Positions 36,107 to 44,582 of a stretch of 49,418 nucleotides of DNA are shown here, piece after piece. The notes beneath the pieces are model-generated. The model had not been told where the DNA came from. It searched no databases and worked only from the letters and a program-made list of their open reading frames with translations. A program made the position numbers and the translations under genes. The DNA is from Burkholderiales bacterium (lineage in GTDB: Bacteria > Pseudomonadota > Gammaproteobacteria > Burkholderiales > SG8-39): NCBI GenBank assembly GCA_014860395.1, contig JACZJU010000247.1, positions 1 to 49,418 of the forward strand, in the 5' to 3' direction. Positions within the stretch are counted from its first letter, which is position 1. Each line of letters begins with the position of its first letter.

Positions 36107-36955
36107 TTGACCAGAGCCGATGCTCCCGGCGCGAAGCGCACCCTGGAGCTTGATGCCGAAGACGAAGCCGAAGAACCGGTCGCGGACGGGCGTTGGCCGG
36201 TCCGTGCCTGGCTATCGTTGCGCGCCAGGGCTGGCGCTGCGCGTTCGCGCGCCCAGCTGGTTGTGCTTGCAGCGGCAACCGCCGCAATCGATAAATGCAT
36301 CGCCTTGTTGCAGCGCCTGCGCCAGCGCGCGGAAGGTGCGCAACAGGAGGATGAAGGTCGCGGTCTCGACGATGCCGGCGAGCGGCCCGGCGAGGACGCT
36401 CTCGAGCGCCGGGGCAAGCCGGGGTCAAGGGCGCAGTCCACGGAGGAGCCGGCCGATGAGGAATCCGTCGCGCCCAAGCCGCGCCGGCGCCTGCGCAGCC
36501 TGCTGGTGTATCTGAGCGTGCTGCTGGCCGGCGGGATGGGCGGCACGGCTCTCGCCTATGACTTGCTTGCGAGATTGCTCGATCAGCGTTCGGCCGAGGT
36601 CAGCAGCCAGCAACTCAAGCTGTCAAAGTTTTCGAAGTCGATGGCCCAGCTGAAGCAAAAGCTCGAAGAGGGGCAGGCGAAGCAATCAGAGCTGGAAGCG
36701 CGCCTGGCGACGGTGCTTGCGGAGAACGAGACGAAAATTGGCGAACTGCAGCAGAAACGGGCAGAAGCGGAGAAGCGGCTGGCGAGCGCGCTTGCCGGGC
36801 GCGCGAGCAGCAGTTCGTGGCGGCAGGAGGATAGCGGCAGCAGCGCCGGGCCCGATCGCCAGGCCGGCTTGAGCAGCACCGGCGACTGCACGCTGGGCAG
36901 CGGCAACATTCAGTCAGTGCTCAGCGGCTGCATTGCCGAAATGAATCGCAGGTAG
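36107..36955 (+). CDS. Unknown membrane protein with coiled coil
   Basis: A 282-residue protein, not recognised. The start is taken as TTG 36107, because GAGG lies 6 bases upstream and no ATG fits. The N-terminal about 130 residues are rich in Ala, Arg and Glu and probably disordered. One hydrophobic segment follows (LRSLLVYLSVLLAGGMGGTA), then a clear coiled coil of about 75 residues (LKQKLEEGQAKQSELEARLA and on). The Ser/Gly-rich C-terminus has two cysteines (TGDCTLGSG and LSGCIAEMN). Divergent from the Crp/Fnr gene. Low-complexity N-terminus makes the first part of the reading frame less certain than the rest. Confidence 0.72.
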   Translation: MTRADAPGAKRTLELDAEDEAEEPVADGRWPVRAWLSLRARAGAARSRAQLVVLAAATAAIDKCIALLQRLRQRAEGAQQEDEGRGLDDAGERPGEDALERRGKPGSRAQSTEEPADEESVAPKPRRRLRSLLVYLSVLLAGGMGGTALAYDLLARLLDQRSAEVSSQQLKLSKFSKSMAQLKQKLEEGQAKQSELEARLATVLAENETKIGELQQKRAEAEKRLASALAGRASSSSWRQEDSGSSAGPDRQAGLSSTGDCTLGSGNIQSVLSGCIAEMNRR

Positions 36956-36981
36956 GCTGCAAGCGCCGCCGACTACTTAGA

Positions 36982-37081
36982 GGCCATTTCGGAATTAAGG
37001 AAATGGCCCCTGACTTAGGGGATCTAAAAGGGGGCCTAAGGAAGGGATGGGCCCCTTCCTTTCCCATCCCGGCCCCTTTTT
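36982..37081 (+). terminator. Array of stem-loops ending in a T-run after the coiled-coil gene
   Basis: GGCCATTTC (36982-36990) pairs with GAAATGGCC (37000-37008). CCCC/GGGG (37007-37010, 37018-37021) forms a second short stem. AAAAGGGGGCC (37026-37036) pairs with GGCCCCTTTTT (37071-37081), enclosing a perfect GGGATGGG/CCCATCCC stem (37044-37051, 37063-37070). The last stem ends in TTTTT, fitting an intrinsic terminator for the gene upstream; the number of nested stems is unusual. Confidence 0.6.
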
Positions 37082-37457
37082 CAACACCCTGTTTAGAACC
37101 CGCCGCGGGCAGCCGGCTGCGCGCGTTGTGCTGCCTTCGGCCTCAATTTATCCGCGCGCCTGCCGATAAACAACCGTAGGTGTGGTGTTTCGATCGGCAG
37201 ATCATGCGACGCGGCGCGCATTGAGAATGGCAAAAAACTCCTATGAGTCAATTCGTTGGATCCGATCGATTGCATCACCGAATAGGGACGGGATGTCTCG
37301 GGCCCTGTAGGTTCAATCAAGGAATTGCGGTTTCGCGCTTGCTGCAAGGAGTCACGGCCGGCAGCAATGGCGGCCAGCGGACTGCAGCACCCTTCGAATC
37401 AACATGCCATGCCTGGCTGATCAGGCTGGATCTTCGGGCAGGATCTTAAGCGCCGTC
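37082..37457 (+). other. Intergenic region before the REC-GGDEF-EAL gene
   Basis: About 375 bases without a convincing gene. Short open frames occur on both strands (around 37093-37347 minus and 37243-37449 plus), but their products have no recognisable features and no ribosome-binding sites. I see no clear promoter. The GC-rich composition and many small inverted repeats (such as GCCGGC near 37110 and CCGGC near 37358) show no consistent pattern. Confidence 0.5.
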
Positions 37458-39260
37458 ATGACACACCAGCACATACGCCTCCTGATAGTCGAGGACTCGG
37501 AGGACGACGCGCGTCTCCTGTATTCCGAACTGAGCCGGACAAACGGCGATATCACCTATGCCCGGGTGGACTGCGCGGAGGACATGCGCGCAGCGCTGCT
37601 CGATTCCGAATGGGACATCGTCATCTCCGATCATTCGATGCCGCGCTTCAGTTCGCTCGAAGCGCTCGAGCTGCTGAAGGAATGCGGCAAGGACATACCG
37701 TTCATCATCTATTCGGGCGATGTCAGCGAGCATGTGGAAGTCGCCGCGATGTGCAGCGGTGCGCAGGACTCGATTGTAAAAGGCAACTTCGCCCGCCTGC
37801 TGCCGGCGATGGAGCGGGAGATCCATGGCGCGGCCGTGCGCCGCGCCAAGGAAGAGGCCGACGCTCGCGTGCATAAGCTCGCTTTTTACGACAACCTGAC
37901 CGGACTGCCCAACCGCAATCTGTTCTGCGATCACGTCGGCCGTAAGCTGGCGCAGTCCGAAAGGCAATCCTCCGCCATCTATCTTCTGGACATCGACCGC
38001 TTCCTGCGCGTCAATAACTGCTTTGGCCACAAGATCGGGGACGCACTGATCCGCCAGGTCGCCGATCGCCTTCAGGAATGTGTGCCCGGGGAAGGGATGG
38101 TCGCTCGATGCGGCAGCGATGAATTCGCGATATACCTCGGCAACGTCAGCGGCGACCGCCAGGCGCGCGACGCCGCCGAGCACATCAGGCAGGCATTCTT
38201 CAGACCGTTCATCGAAAGCGCGCTGGAATTCCATATTTCGGTAAGCATCGGCATTGTCGCGTCGCCGCGCGATGGCGACGACGTGCCCGAGCTGCTGATA
38301 AACGCCGAGACCGCGATGTTCCGCGCCAAAAGTCTGGGCGGCAACAACTACCAGTTCTATGCGCGTGAAATGGGTGCGGTTGCAGGTGCGCAATTGGTGC
38401 TCGAGAGCGCCTTGCGCAAGGCGGCGGCGCGGGACGAACTGCTGCTCGAGTACCAGCCCAACTTCAATGTCCTTACCGGTGAGCTGACTGGCGTGGAGGC
38501 GCTGGTGCGCTGGCGCCATCCGCAGATGGGCGTGTTGCAGCCGGACGATTTCATCCCGCTTGCCAACGAGTCCGGGCTGATCACGGAAATAGGCACCTGG
38601 GTGTTGCAGAACGCCTGCCGCCAGGCCAAGGCCTGGCACGACGCCGGCCATACGGGATTGACCATGGCGGTGAATGTCTCCGCAGTGCAGTTCTGGCAGC
38701 CCGGCCTGGTGCGCACGGTCGCCCGGTCCCTCGCCGAGACCGGCATCGACCCGCAATGTCTGGAGCTCGAAATCACCGAGTCGGTGCTGATGCGCAATGT
38801 CGATACGACCATCACGACCTTGCAGGCGCTCAAGGGCATGCGCGTCAAGATATCGGTCGACGATTTCGGCACCGGCTACTCGTCCCTGAGCTATTTGCGG
38901 CGTTTCCCCATCGATATTCTGAAGATCGACAAATCATTTTCCTCCGACGTGATAGAGGACGTGGAAAGCGCCGCCATCGTGCAGGCCATCGGTGCACTTG
39001 CGCGCGGTTTGGGCTTGGCTACGGTCGCCGAGGGGGTCGAAACCAACGCGCAGCTGGAGTTCTACCGCCAGCAGCACTGCGACCGGGTACAGGGTTTCTT
39101 GTTCAGCGCGCCGCGTTCCGTCGCGGACATCACCGAAATGCTGGCCACACGAACGGCTGGGCAGGCCCTGCCGCAGGGGGGAACCGGCACGCGCGACCAT
39201 CGCATGCCCGGTGATGTAGGACAAATTCCTACAAAAGAATTCGCGCGCAGAGCCACCTAA
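37458..39260 (+). CDS. Response regulator with degenerate GGDEF and intact EAL (c-di-GMP phosphodiesterase)
   Basis: A 600-residue cytoplasmic protein. The REC domain (1-125) has acidic pocket EDSEDD, phospho-acceptor Asp58 in ISDHSMPRF and Lys108 in SIVKGNF. The GGDEF domain (about 140-305) has CGSDEF at 218-223, where the second glycine is serine; the inhibitory-site RxxD is absent. The EAL domain (about 315-560) is intact: GVEALVRWRHP (345-355), CLELEITES, SVDDFGTGYSSLSYL (467-480) and TVAEGVET. It should therefore degrade c-di-GMP under phosphorylation control. The start at ATG 37458 begins the REC fold. It directly precedes flhDC. A cognate histidine kinase is not in the window. Confidence 0.93.
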   Translation: MTHQHIRLLIVEDSEDDARLLYSELSRTNGDITYARVDCAEDMRAALLDSEWDIVISDHSMPRFSSLEALELLKECGKDIPFIIYSGDVSEHVEVAAMCSGAQDSIVKGNFARLLPAMEREIHGAAVRRAKEEADARVHKLAFYDNLTGLPNRNLFCDHVGRKLAQSERQSSAIYLLDIDRFLRVNNCFGHKIGDALIRQVADRLQECVPGEGMVARCGSDEFAIYLGNVSGDRQARDAAEHIRQAFFRPFIESALEFHISVSIGIVASPRDGDDVPELLINAETAMFRAKSLGGNNYQFYAREMGAVAGAQLVLESALRKAAARDELLLEYQPNFNVLTGELTGVEALVRWRHPQMGVLQPDDFIPLANESGLITEIGTWVLQNACRQAKAWHDAGHTGLTMAVNVSAVQFWQPGLVRTVARSLAETGIDPQCLELEITESVLMRNVDTTITTLQALKGMRVKISVDDFGTGYSSLSYLRRFPIDILKIDKSFSSDVIEDVESAAIVQAIGALARGLGLATVAEGVETNAQLEFYRQQHCDRVQGFLFSAPRSVADITEMLATRTAGQALPQGGTGTRDHRMPGDVGQIPTKEFARRAT

Positions 39261-39362
39261 ATACGGACATCTTCCTATTTATCCCGGGGCCCGTCGCGGC
39301 CACAATGCAGTCGTGCCTAACGCGATAGGGCGCGTGAACTGCAACCACCGGAGGAAATGAAC

Positions 39363-39680
39363 ATGAATACGTCCGACATGCTGGGTGAAATCAAGGAACT
39401 CAACCTCACCTACCTAATGCTTGCGCAGCATATGATCCGCGAAGACAAATCCGCAGCGGTGTACCGACTCGGCATCAGCCAGCAATTAGCAGATATCCTG
39501 GCGGATCTGACCGCGGGCCAGGTGCTGAAAATGGCCGGCGCGAATGTGCTGCTGTGCCGCATGCGTTTCGATGACCGGCTGATACTGGGGCTGCTCACGA
39601 GCCATGGCAAGGAGAGCGCCATGCCGCAATCGCACGCCGCCATCCTGCTTGCGGGACAGCCCGTCGAAGAAATTGCCTGA
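39363..39680 (+). CDS. flhD: Flagellar transcriptional regulator FlhD
   Basis: Subunit of the FlhD4C2 activator, master regulator of flagellar class II genes. The 105-residue protein matches E. coli FlhD along its length (NLTYLMLAQHMIREDKSAAV, then YRLGISQQLADILADLT). Two ATGs occur, 39357 and 39363. The Shine-Dalgarno GGAGG (39350-39354) is only 2 bases from the first and 8 from the second, so the second is chosen. flhC follows 18 bases downstream. Confidence 0.95.
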   Translation: MNTSDMLGEIKELNLTYLMLAQHMIREDKSAAVYRLGISQQLADILADLTAGQVLKMAGANVLLCRMRFDDRLILGLLTSHGKESAMPQSHAAILLAGQPVEEIA

Positions 39681-39698
39681 AACCGAGCAGGGGGATTT

Positions 39699-40247
39699 AT
39701 GCGTAACAAGAGCGTGGTATCCGAAGGTAACGAAATCCAGCTCGCAATCGAGCTCATCAACCTCGGCGCGAGGCTGCAGGTGCTTGAGACGGAGACCGGG
39801 CTCAGCCGCGAGCGTCTGCTCAAGCTGTACAAGGAAGTCAAGGGCGAATCCCCTTCAAAAGGGATGCTGCCGTTTTCGGCCGACTGGTTCCTCGGCTGGC
39901 AACCAAACGTTCATTCGTCGTTGTTCGTAGATATCTACAATTACCTGGTCGCGCATACCGAATTGCGCGGCGTGCACGCCCTGATCAAGAGCTATCGGCT
40001 GTATCTTGAGCACGTGCATGCCAACAGTCTCGAGCCTATCCTGACGCTGACCCGTGCCTGGACGCTGGTGCGTTTTCTAGGCAGTCTGCTCGAGACAGTG
40101 CCGTGCACGCGCTGCGGCGGCAATTTCATTACCCACAAGCTGGAACTCAACCGCAACTACGTCTGCGGGCTGTGCCGTCCGCCGTCGCGTGCCGGCAAGT
40201 CCAAGAAGCCTTCGCTAGCGGCGACACACGCCGCTGCTGCGCACTAA
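39699..40247 (+). CDS. flhC: Flagellar transcriptional regulator FlhC
   Basis: DNA-binding partner of FlhD. The 182-residue protein includes the family segments QLAIELINLGARLQVLETET and GMLPFSADWFLGWQPNVHSS. The C-terminal zinc site has four cysteines, CTRCGG and CGLCRPP, 19 residues apart. The tail is Ala/Lys-rich. GGGGG precedes the ATG. A strong hairpin with T-rich tail follows 52 bases after the stop, so flhDC forms its own transcription unit. Confidence 0.95.
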   Translation: MRNKSVVSEGNEIQLAIELINLGARLQVLETETGLSRERLLKLYKEVKGESPSKGMLPFSADWFLGWQPNVHSSLFVDIYNYLVAHTELRGVHALIKSYRLYLEHVHANSLEPILTLTRAWTLVRFLGSLLETVPCTRCGGNFITHKLELNRNYVCGLCRPPSRAGKSKKPSLAATHAAAAH

Positions 40248-40299
40248 GCAGTGAGAGGCTGATTCAGAATTGCCAAGCGGTACTTTGAGTTGGGTGCCT

Positions 40300-40328
40300 A
40301 CGAGGGGAATTGTCCCCTCGTTTTGTTT
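40300..40328 (+). terminator. Intrinsic terminator of flhDC
   Basis: ACGAGGGGA (40300-40308), loop ATTG, TCCCCTCGT (40313-40321), followed by TTTGTTT. The arms are the same as in the hairpin after pssA (16843-16864). This copy, with its T-run, is a good intrinsic terminator. Confidence 0.75.
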
Positions 40329-40545
40329 CTGGCTCCAATTGCGCGCGGGTCAGGCAACCGGGCGGCGGTTCCACCGGCTCGATCGGCGATCAGCCAGGGA
40401 TTGCGCTAATAGCGGGGTGAAATCGGCGCTGTTTCAGGTTTGGGCGCAGGGCGGCGCCTGTTACTTTCTCAGCGTCGCTCGGTAAGACCGCGTTTGGGGT
40501 TGGAGTAGTCAATTTTGCGGCAGGTTCGGGCGTAGGGAGAATTTT

Positions 40546-41418
40546 GTGCTGGTCATCCTCGGTTACATCACGGTCCTGTTTGCCGTATTCGGCGGTTTTG
40601 CGATAGCCGGCGGCCACCTGGGATCCCTGCTCCAGCCGGTGGAATTGCTGATGATCGGCGGCTCGGCGCTAGGGGCGTTCCTGGTCGCCAATACCTCCAA
40701 AGTCATCAAGGCGACGATCAAGGCCCTCCCCAGCCTGCTGCGCGGCTCGCGTTACAGCAAGGCGCTCTATCTCGAAACGCTGTCGCTGCTCTATGACATT
40801 CTCGCCAAGGTGCGCAAGGAAGGGCTGATGTCGGTAGAGGCCGATGTCGACGCTCCCGACCAGAGCCCGGTTTTCGCCAAGTACCCGATGGTGATCTCCG
40901 ATCATCATGTGGTGGAATTCATGACCGACTACCTGCGCCTCATGGTCGGCGGCAACCTCAATGCATTCGAGATCGAGAACCTGATGGACAACGAGATCGA
41001 TACCCATCACGCGGAGGGGTCGATTCCGGTCAATGCGCTCGCAAAAATGGCCGACGCCATGCCGGCATTCGGCATCGTCGCCGCCGTCATGGGCGTGGTG
41101 CACACGATGGAATCGGTCGGCATACCGCCGCCCGAACTCGGCAAGCTGATCGCCGCCGCGCTGGTGGGCACCTTCCTCGGCATTTTGCTCTCGTATGGCT
41201 TCGTCGGGCCGCTGTCGGCGCTGCTCGAGCATAAGCTCGCCGAATCGAGCAAGATGCTGCAGTGCATAAAAGTCACCCTGCTCGCCAGCCTCAACGGCTA
41301 TGCGCCGCAGGTGGCGGTTGAATTCGGTCGCAAGGTCCTGTACACGACCGAGCGACCTTCGTTCACCGAACTCGAAGACACGGTGAAGCAGCGCAAAGCG
41401 CGACCGCCGCCCGCGTAG
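40546..41418 (+). CDS. motA: Flagellar motor stator protein MotA
   Basis: Proton-conducting stator subunit in the inner membrane. The 290-residue protein starts at GTG 40546, with AGGGAGA about 6 bases upstream, giving MLVILGYITVLFAVFGGFAI. Four membrane helices are visible: two near the N-terminus and two late (GIVAAVMGVVHTMESVG and AAALVGTFLGILLSYGFVGP). The cytoplasmic loop between helices 2 and 3 has the charged residues that contact FliG. The 225 bases between the flhC terminator and motA hold no gene; its promoter is not obvious. Confidence 0.96.
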   Translation: MLVILGYITVLFAVFGGFAIAGGHLGSLLQPVELLMIGGSALGAFLVANTSKVIKATIKALPSLLRGSRYSKALYLETLSLLYDILAKVRKEGLMSVEADVDAPDQSPVFAKYPMVISDHHVVEFMTDYLRLMVGGNLNAFEIENLMDNEIDTHHAEGSIPVNALAKMADAMPAFGIVAAVMGVVHTMESVGIPPPELGKLIAAALVGTFLGILLSYGFVGPLSALLEHKLAESSKMLQCIKVTLLASLNGYAPQVAVEFGRKVLYTTERPSFTELEDTVKQRKARPPPA

Positions 41419-41423
41419 ACGCC

Positions 41424-42395
41424 ATGAGCGAAGACACCCAGCGGCCGATAGTCGTAAAGCGCATCAACAAGCACGCCGGCGGTCACCATGGCGGTGCGTG
41501 GAAAATCGCCTATGCGGACTTCGTCACCGCCATGATGGCGTTCTTCCTGCTCATGTGGCTGCTCGGCTCGACCAACAGCGACGACTTGAAGGGCATTTCC
41601 GAATATTTCCAGACCCCGCTCAAGGTGGCGCTGCTGGGCGGCAGCGGCAGCGGCGAGCGCGCCAGCCTGATCAAGGGCGGCGGCCACGATCCCACGCGAA
41701 TCGAGGGGCAGGTCAAGTATGGCGAGGTCAGCGAAAAGAAGAAGGTCGTCGATCTCAAGGCGGCCGAGGCCGAGCTTGCGCATATAGAAAAGCGCAGACT
41801 GCGCAATTTGCAGGAGCGCATCGAGCACGCGATCGAAAGCAACCCGGCGCTGAAACCGTTCCGCAAGCAAATCCTGCTCGACCTTACCGCCGAGGGGCTG
41901 CGCATCCAGATCGTGGATGAAAACAACAGGCCGATGTTCGCCACCGGCAGCGCGCAGCTGCAGCCCTATACCCGCGATATTCTGCGCGAGATCAGCAAGG
42001 TGCTGAACGACGTGCCCAACCGCATCAGCATTTCCGGACACACCGACGCGCAAGCCTATTCCGGCGGCGAAAAAGGCTACAGCAACTGGGAATTGTCGGC
42101 CGACCGGGGCAACGCCGCGCGGCGCGAACTGATCGGCGGCGGCCTGCAGGAAGGCCGCGTGATGCGCGTAGTCGGCTTGTCCTCGGCGGTGCCGTTCGAC
42201 GCCGACAATCCCCTGAATCCGATCAACCGGCGCATCAGCATCATCGTCATGAACAAGAAGACCGAGGAGGCGGTGAGCAAGGACAGCGGCGCGCCGAAAG
42301 CCGATGAGAACCTCGAAGCAAAACCCGAAGCAAAACCCGAAGTGAAACCAGAAACTGCGAACGAGGCCACCGATGCTGCCGCTGCCAAGCACTGA
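41424..42395 (+). CDS. motB: Flagellar motor stator protein MotB
   Basis: Stator subunit anchoring MotA to peptidoglycan. The single helix contains the proton-carrying aspartate in WKIAYADFVTAMMAFFLLMW. The OmpA-like peptidoglycan-binding domain spans about residues 175-285 (MFATGSAQLQPYTRDIL, ISISGHTDAQAY, NWELSADRGNAARREL). The C-terminal tail is Lys/Pro/Glu-rich, encoded by an imperfect 12-base tandem repeat. It starts 5 bases after motA, and its last 23 bases overlap the methyltransferase gene. Confidence 0.96.
   Translation: MSEDTQRPIVVKRINKHAGGHHGGAWKIAYADFVTAMMAFFLLMWLLGSTNSDDLKGISEYFQTPLKVALLGGSGSGERASLIKGGGHDPTRIEGQVKYGEVSEKKKVVDLKAAEAELAHIEKRRLRNLQERIEHAIESNPALKPFRKQILLDLTAEGLRIQIVDENNRPMFATGSAQLQPYTRDILREISKVLNDVPNRISISGHTDAQAYSGGEKGYSNWELSADRGNAARRELIGGGLQEGRVMRVVGLSSAVPFDADNPLNPINRRISIIVMNKKTEEAVSKDSGAPKADENLEAKPEAKPEVKPETANEATDAAAAKH
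42315..42350 (+). repeat. 12-base tandem repeat in the motB 3' end
   Basis: GAAGCAAAACCC occurs twice exactly (42315-42326, 42327-42338) and a third time with changes (GAAGTGAAACCA, 42339-42350). It encodes EAKP-EAKP-EVKP in the tail after the OmpA-like domain. Confidence 0.85.
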
Positions 42396-43182
42396 GCCGG
42401 CCGCGGCAGCCGTGGCCGCGCCGGAGAGCGCCTATCCGGCGCGTGTGCCGCTGTGGCAGGCGGGGGCAGTGCAGGCCGGCGCACTATTGGCTGTCCTGGC
42501 GCTGACGACTGTGGTGCCGGCAGCAGTGGCGGTGAACACCGATGCCATGACCTGGGCCCTGCTGCAGGGAATCGTTGCAGCGGCGCTGGCGCGCGTGCTG
42601 GGCGTGGACACTTGGTGGCTTCCCATCCATGCGCTGTTCGTTCCCGGCCTGGTCTGGGCGCTGGGATTCGGCCTGCCGCCGGTGTACGCGCTCGCCGCGT
42701 TCTGCCTGCTTGCCTCGCTGTATTGGGGCGTGTCCCGAACTCGCGTGCCGCTGTTTCTGACCAGCCGCGTCGCCGCACAGGCCGTTGCGGAATTGTTGCC
42801 ACAGGGGCGAAGCTTCTCGTTTCTTGATCTGGGGTGCGGGCCGGGAGGAGTACTCGCCAGTCTCGCCCGCGCGCGTCCGGCCGGCCGATACCACGGCATC
42901 GAATCGGCGCCCCTGCCGTTCCTGCTCGCCCGGCTGCGCGCGGCGCTGACGGCGCGATCATGCCGCGTGAGCTGGGGAGATTTTTGCGACCTCGACCTGG
43001 GCCAGTACGACGTCGTCTACGCTTACCTGTCGCCCGCCGCGATGGCCGAGCTGTGGCACAAGGCGCGCCGTGAAATGCGTTGCGGCAGCCTGCTGATCAG
43101 CAACAGCTTCGCCATTCCCGGCGTGCCGCCGGCGCAGAGCGTCGAGGCGGGCGGATCAAGGCTGCTGTTATGGCGCATGTAA
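42373..43182 (+). CDS. Membrane-anchored SAM-dependent methyltransferase
   Basis: A 269-residue protein with about four hydrophobic helices in the N-terminal half (such as AGALLAVLALTTVVPAAVAV and IHALFVPGLVWALGFGLPP) and a class I methyltransferase domain in the C-terminal half. Motif I is FLDLGCGPGGVLASLARA near residue 150, followed by the acidic GIES; a later QYDVVYAYLSPAAMAELWHK fits the motif IV region. It overlaps motB by 23 bases and precedes the HDOD gene by 10, so it belongs to the flagellar operon. It lacks CheR features, so a role in chemoreceptor methylation is unlikely. Substrate unknown. Confidence 0.88.
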   Translation: MLPLPSTEPAAAAVAAPESAYPARVPLWQAGAVQAGALLAVLALTTVVPAAVAVNTDAMTWALLQGIVAAALARVLGVDTWWLPIHALFVPGLVWALGFGLPPVYALAAFCLLASLYWGVSRTRVPLFLTSRVAAQAVAELLPQGRSFSFLDLGCGPGGVLASLARARPAGRYHGIESAPLPFLLARLRAALTARSCRVSWGDFCDLDLGQYDVVYAYLSPAAMAELWHKARREMRCGSLLISNSFAIPGVPPAQSVEAGGSRLLLWRM

Positions 43183-43192
43183 GGAAGATGCG

Positions 43193-44125
43193 ATGATATT
43201 CGCCGATCTGCCGCGTAACGAGGCGGCTTGGGTCCAGGCCCTGGATACGGTCGAAATCCCGGTGCTCGCCCGCACGGTCGAGGAATTGGCGCGCTTGCGT
43301 GAGAACGAGGAACGCCTCGTTGCGCGCGACATCGCGCGGGTGCTGCTGCACGATCCGATGTTTACTTTGCGCGTGCTGCGTTATCTGCAGATGCACCGCA
43401 GAGCCGCGCAGACCACGGAGATCACTACCGTCGAGCACGCGTTGATGATGCTGGGCGTAACGCCGTTTTTCGAGCACTTCGGCGATCTGCCAGCGGTGGA
43501 GTCGACGCTGGCGGAGCAGCCGATCGCGCTCGACGGGCTGATGCACGTGGTCTATCGCGCGCACCATGCGGCGCTCTATGCGAACGATTGGGCCAATCTG
43601 CGCGCAGACCGGAATGCGGGCGAAATTGCGATCGCCGCATTGCTGCACGACATTACCGAAATGCTGCTTTGGTGTGTTGCACCGGAGATTTCGTTGCGGA
43701 TTGCGGCCATGCTGCACAAGGACGCATCCTTGCGCAGCGGCGCCGCGCAAACGGGCGTACTCGGATTTGCACTGGCCGATCTGCAGGCGGCCTTGATCGC
43801 GGACTGGCAGCTGCCGGTGCTGTTGCAATCGCTGATGGACGATACGCAGGCGACGCGTCCGCGGGTCATGAACGTGGCGCTGGCGGTCAACCTTGCGCGC
43901 CATTCGGCGCGCGGCTGGGACGATCCGGCGCTGCCGGACGACTACAACGCGCTTGAGGGGTTTCTGAAGCTGCCGCTGCCCGAGGTTTTGGCGCGGATAC
44001 GGCGCACTGCGCTGCAGGCGGAGACCGGGCGGGACTGGTACCACGTGCAAGCAGTGCCGGTTCCGCAGGACCTAGAAAATTGTGTACCCGGAGTTCAAGA
44101 TTGCGGAAAATCTGTCGATAGCTAG
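43193..44125 (+). CDS. HDOD domain protein in the flagellar operon
   Basis: A 310-residue soluble protein with one HDOD domain (about residues 15-230), a relative of HD phosphohydrolases usually without catalytic metal ligands. Seen are [20 protein letters not shown], then [39 protein letters not shown] and [19 protein letters not shown]. The segment LLHDITEM keeps an HD pair. AGGAAG lies before ATG 43193. HDOD proteins often act as signalling adaptors in motility and c-di-GMP networks; the precise role here is unknown. Confidence 0.9.
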   Translation: MIFADLPRNEAAWVQALDTVEIPVLARTVEELARLRENEERLVARDIARVLLHDPMFTLRVLRYLQMHRRAAQTTEITTVEHALMMLGVTPFFEHFGDLPAVESTLAEQPIALDGLMHVVYRAHHAALYANDWANLRADRNAGEIAIAALLHDITEMLLWCVAPEISLRIAAMLHKDASLRSGAAQTGVLGFALADLQAALIADWQLPVLLQSLMDDTQATRPRVMNVALAVNLARHSARGWDDPALPDDYNALEGFLKLPLPEVLARIRRTALQAETGRDWYHVQAVPVPQDLENCVPGVQDCGKSVDS

Positions 44126-44180
44126 CGCATGGCCCGAATTGCGGGCGGTGCCAGTCTTGACGGTTGAAATGGAGCGATAT

Positions 44181-44582
44181 ATGGCGGATCCGAACTTAAA
44201 GTTCCTGATAGTGGACGATTTTTCGACCATGCGCAGGATCGTGCGTAACCTGCTCAAGGAACTTGGCTTTCAAAACGTCGACGAGGCCGAGGACGGGGTG
44301 GACGCGCTCAACAAACTGCGCGGTGGCGACTATCAGTTCGTCATCTCCGACTGGAACATGCCCAACATGACCGGCCTCGATTTGCTCAAGAACATCCGCG
44401 CCGACGCAGCGTTGAAGGCCTTGCCGGTCCTCATGGTCACCGCGGAAGCGAAGAAGGAGAACATCGTTGCCGCCGCCCAGGCCGGCGCCAGCGGTTATGT
44501 GGTCAAGCCGTTCACCTCCGCCACGCTCGACGAAAAGCTGAGCAAGATATTCAAGTCCATGGAAGAAGGAGTCAAGGCATGA
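44181..44582 (+). CDS. cheY: Chemotaxis response regulator CheY
   Basis: Single-domain response regulator that, when phosphorylated, binds FliM and switches flagellar rotation. The 133-residue protein starts at ATG 44181 with GGAG 6 bases upstream. Key residues: the acidic pair in [18 protein letters not shown], phospho-Asp in [17 protein letters not shown], Thr in [13 protein letters not shown] and Lys in [12 protein letters not shown]. It overlaps cheZ by 4 bases (ATGA). CheA, CheW and receptors are outside the window. Confidence 0.97.
   Translation: MADPNLKFLIVDDFSTMRRIVRNLLKELGFQNVDEAEDGVDALNKLRGGDYQFVISDWNMPNMTGLDLLKNIRADAALKALPVLMVTAEAKKENIVAAAQAGASGYVVKPFTSATLDEKLSKIFKSMEEGVKA

Noticed and set aside
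37093..37449. Small open frames on both strands before the EAL gene
   Set aside because: No ribosome-binding sites, no family features and atypical composition.
37458..39260. LapD-type c-di-GMP receptor for the LapG-like protease
   Set aside because: It has a REC domain and no membrane or periplasmic domain, and its EAL residues look catalytically intact.
42373..43182. CheR chemoreceptor methyltransferase
   Set aside because: Four N-terminal membrane helices and no CheR-type domain; only the SAM-binding motif is shared.
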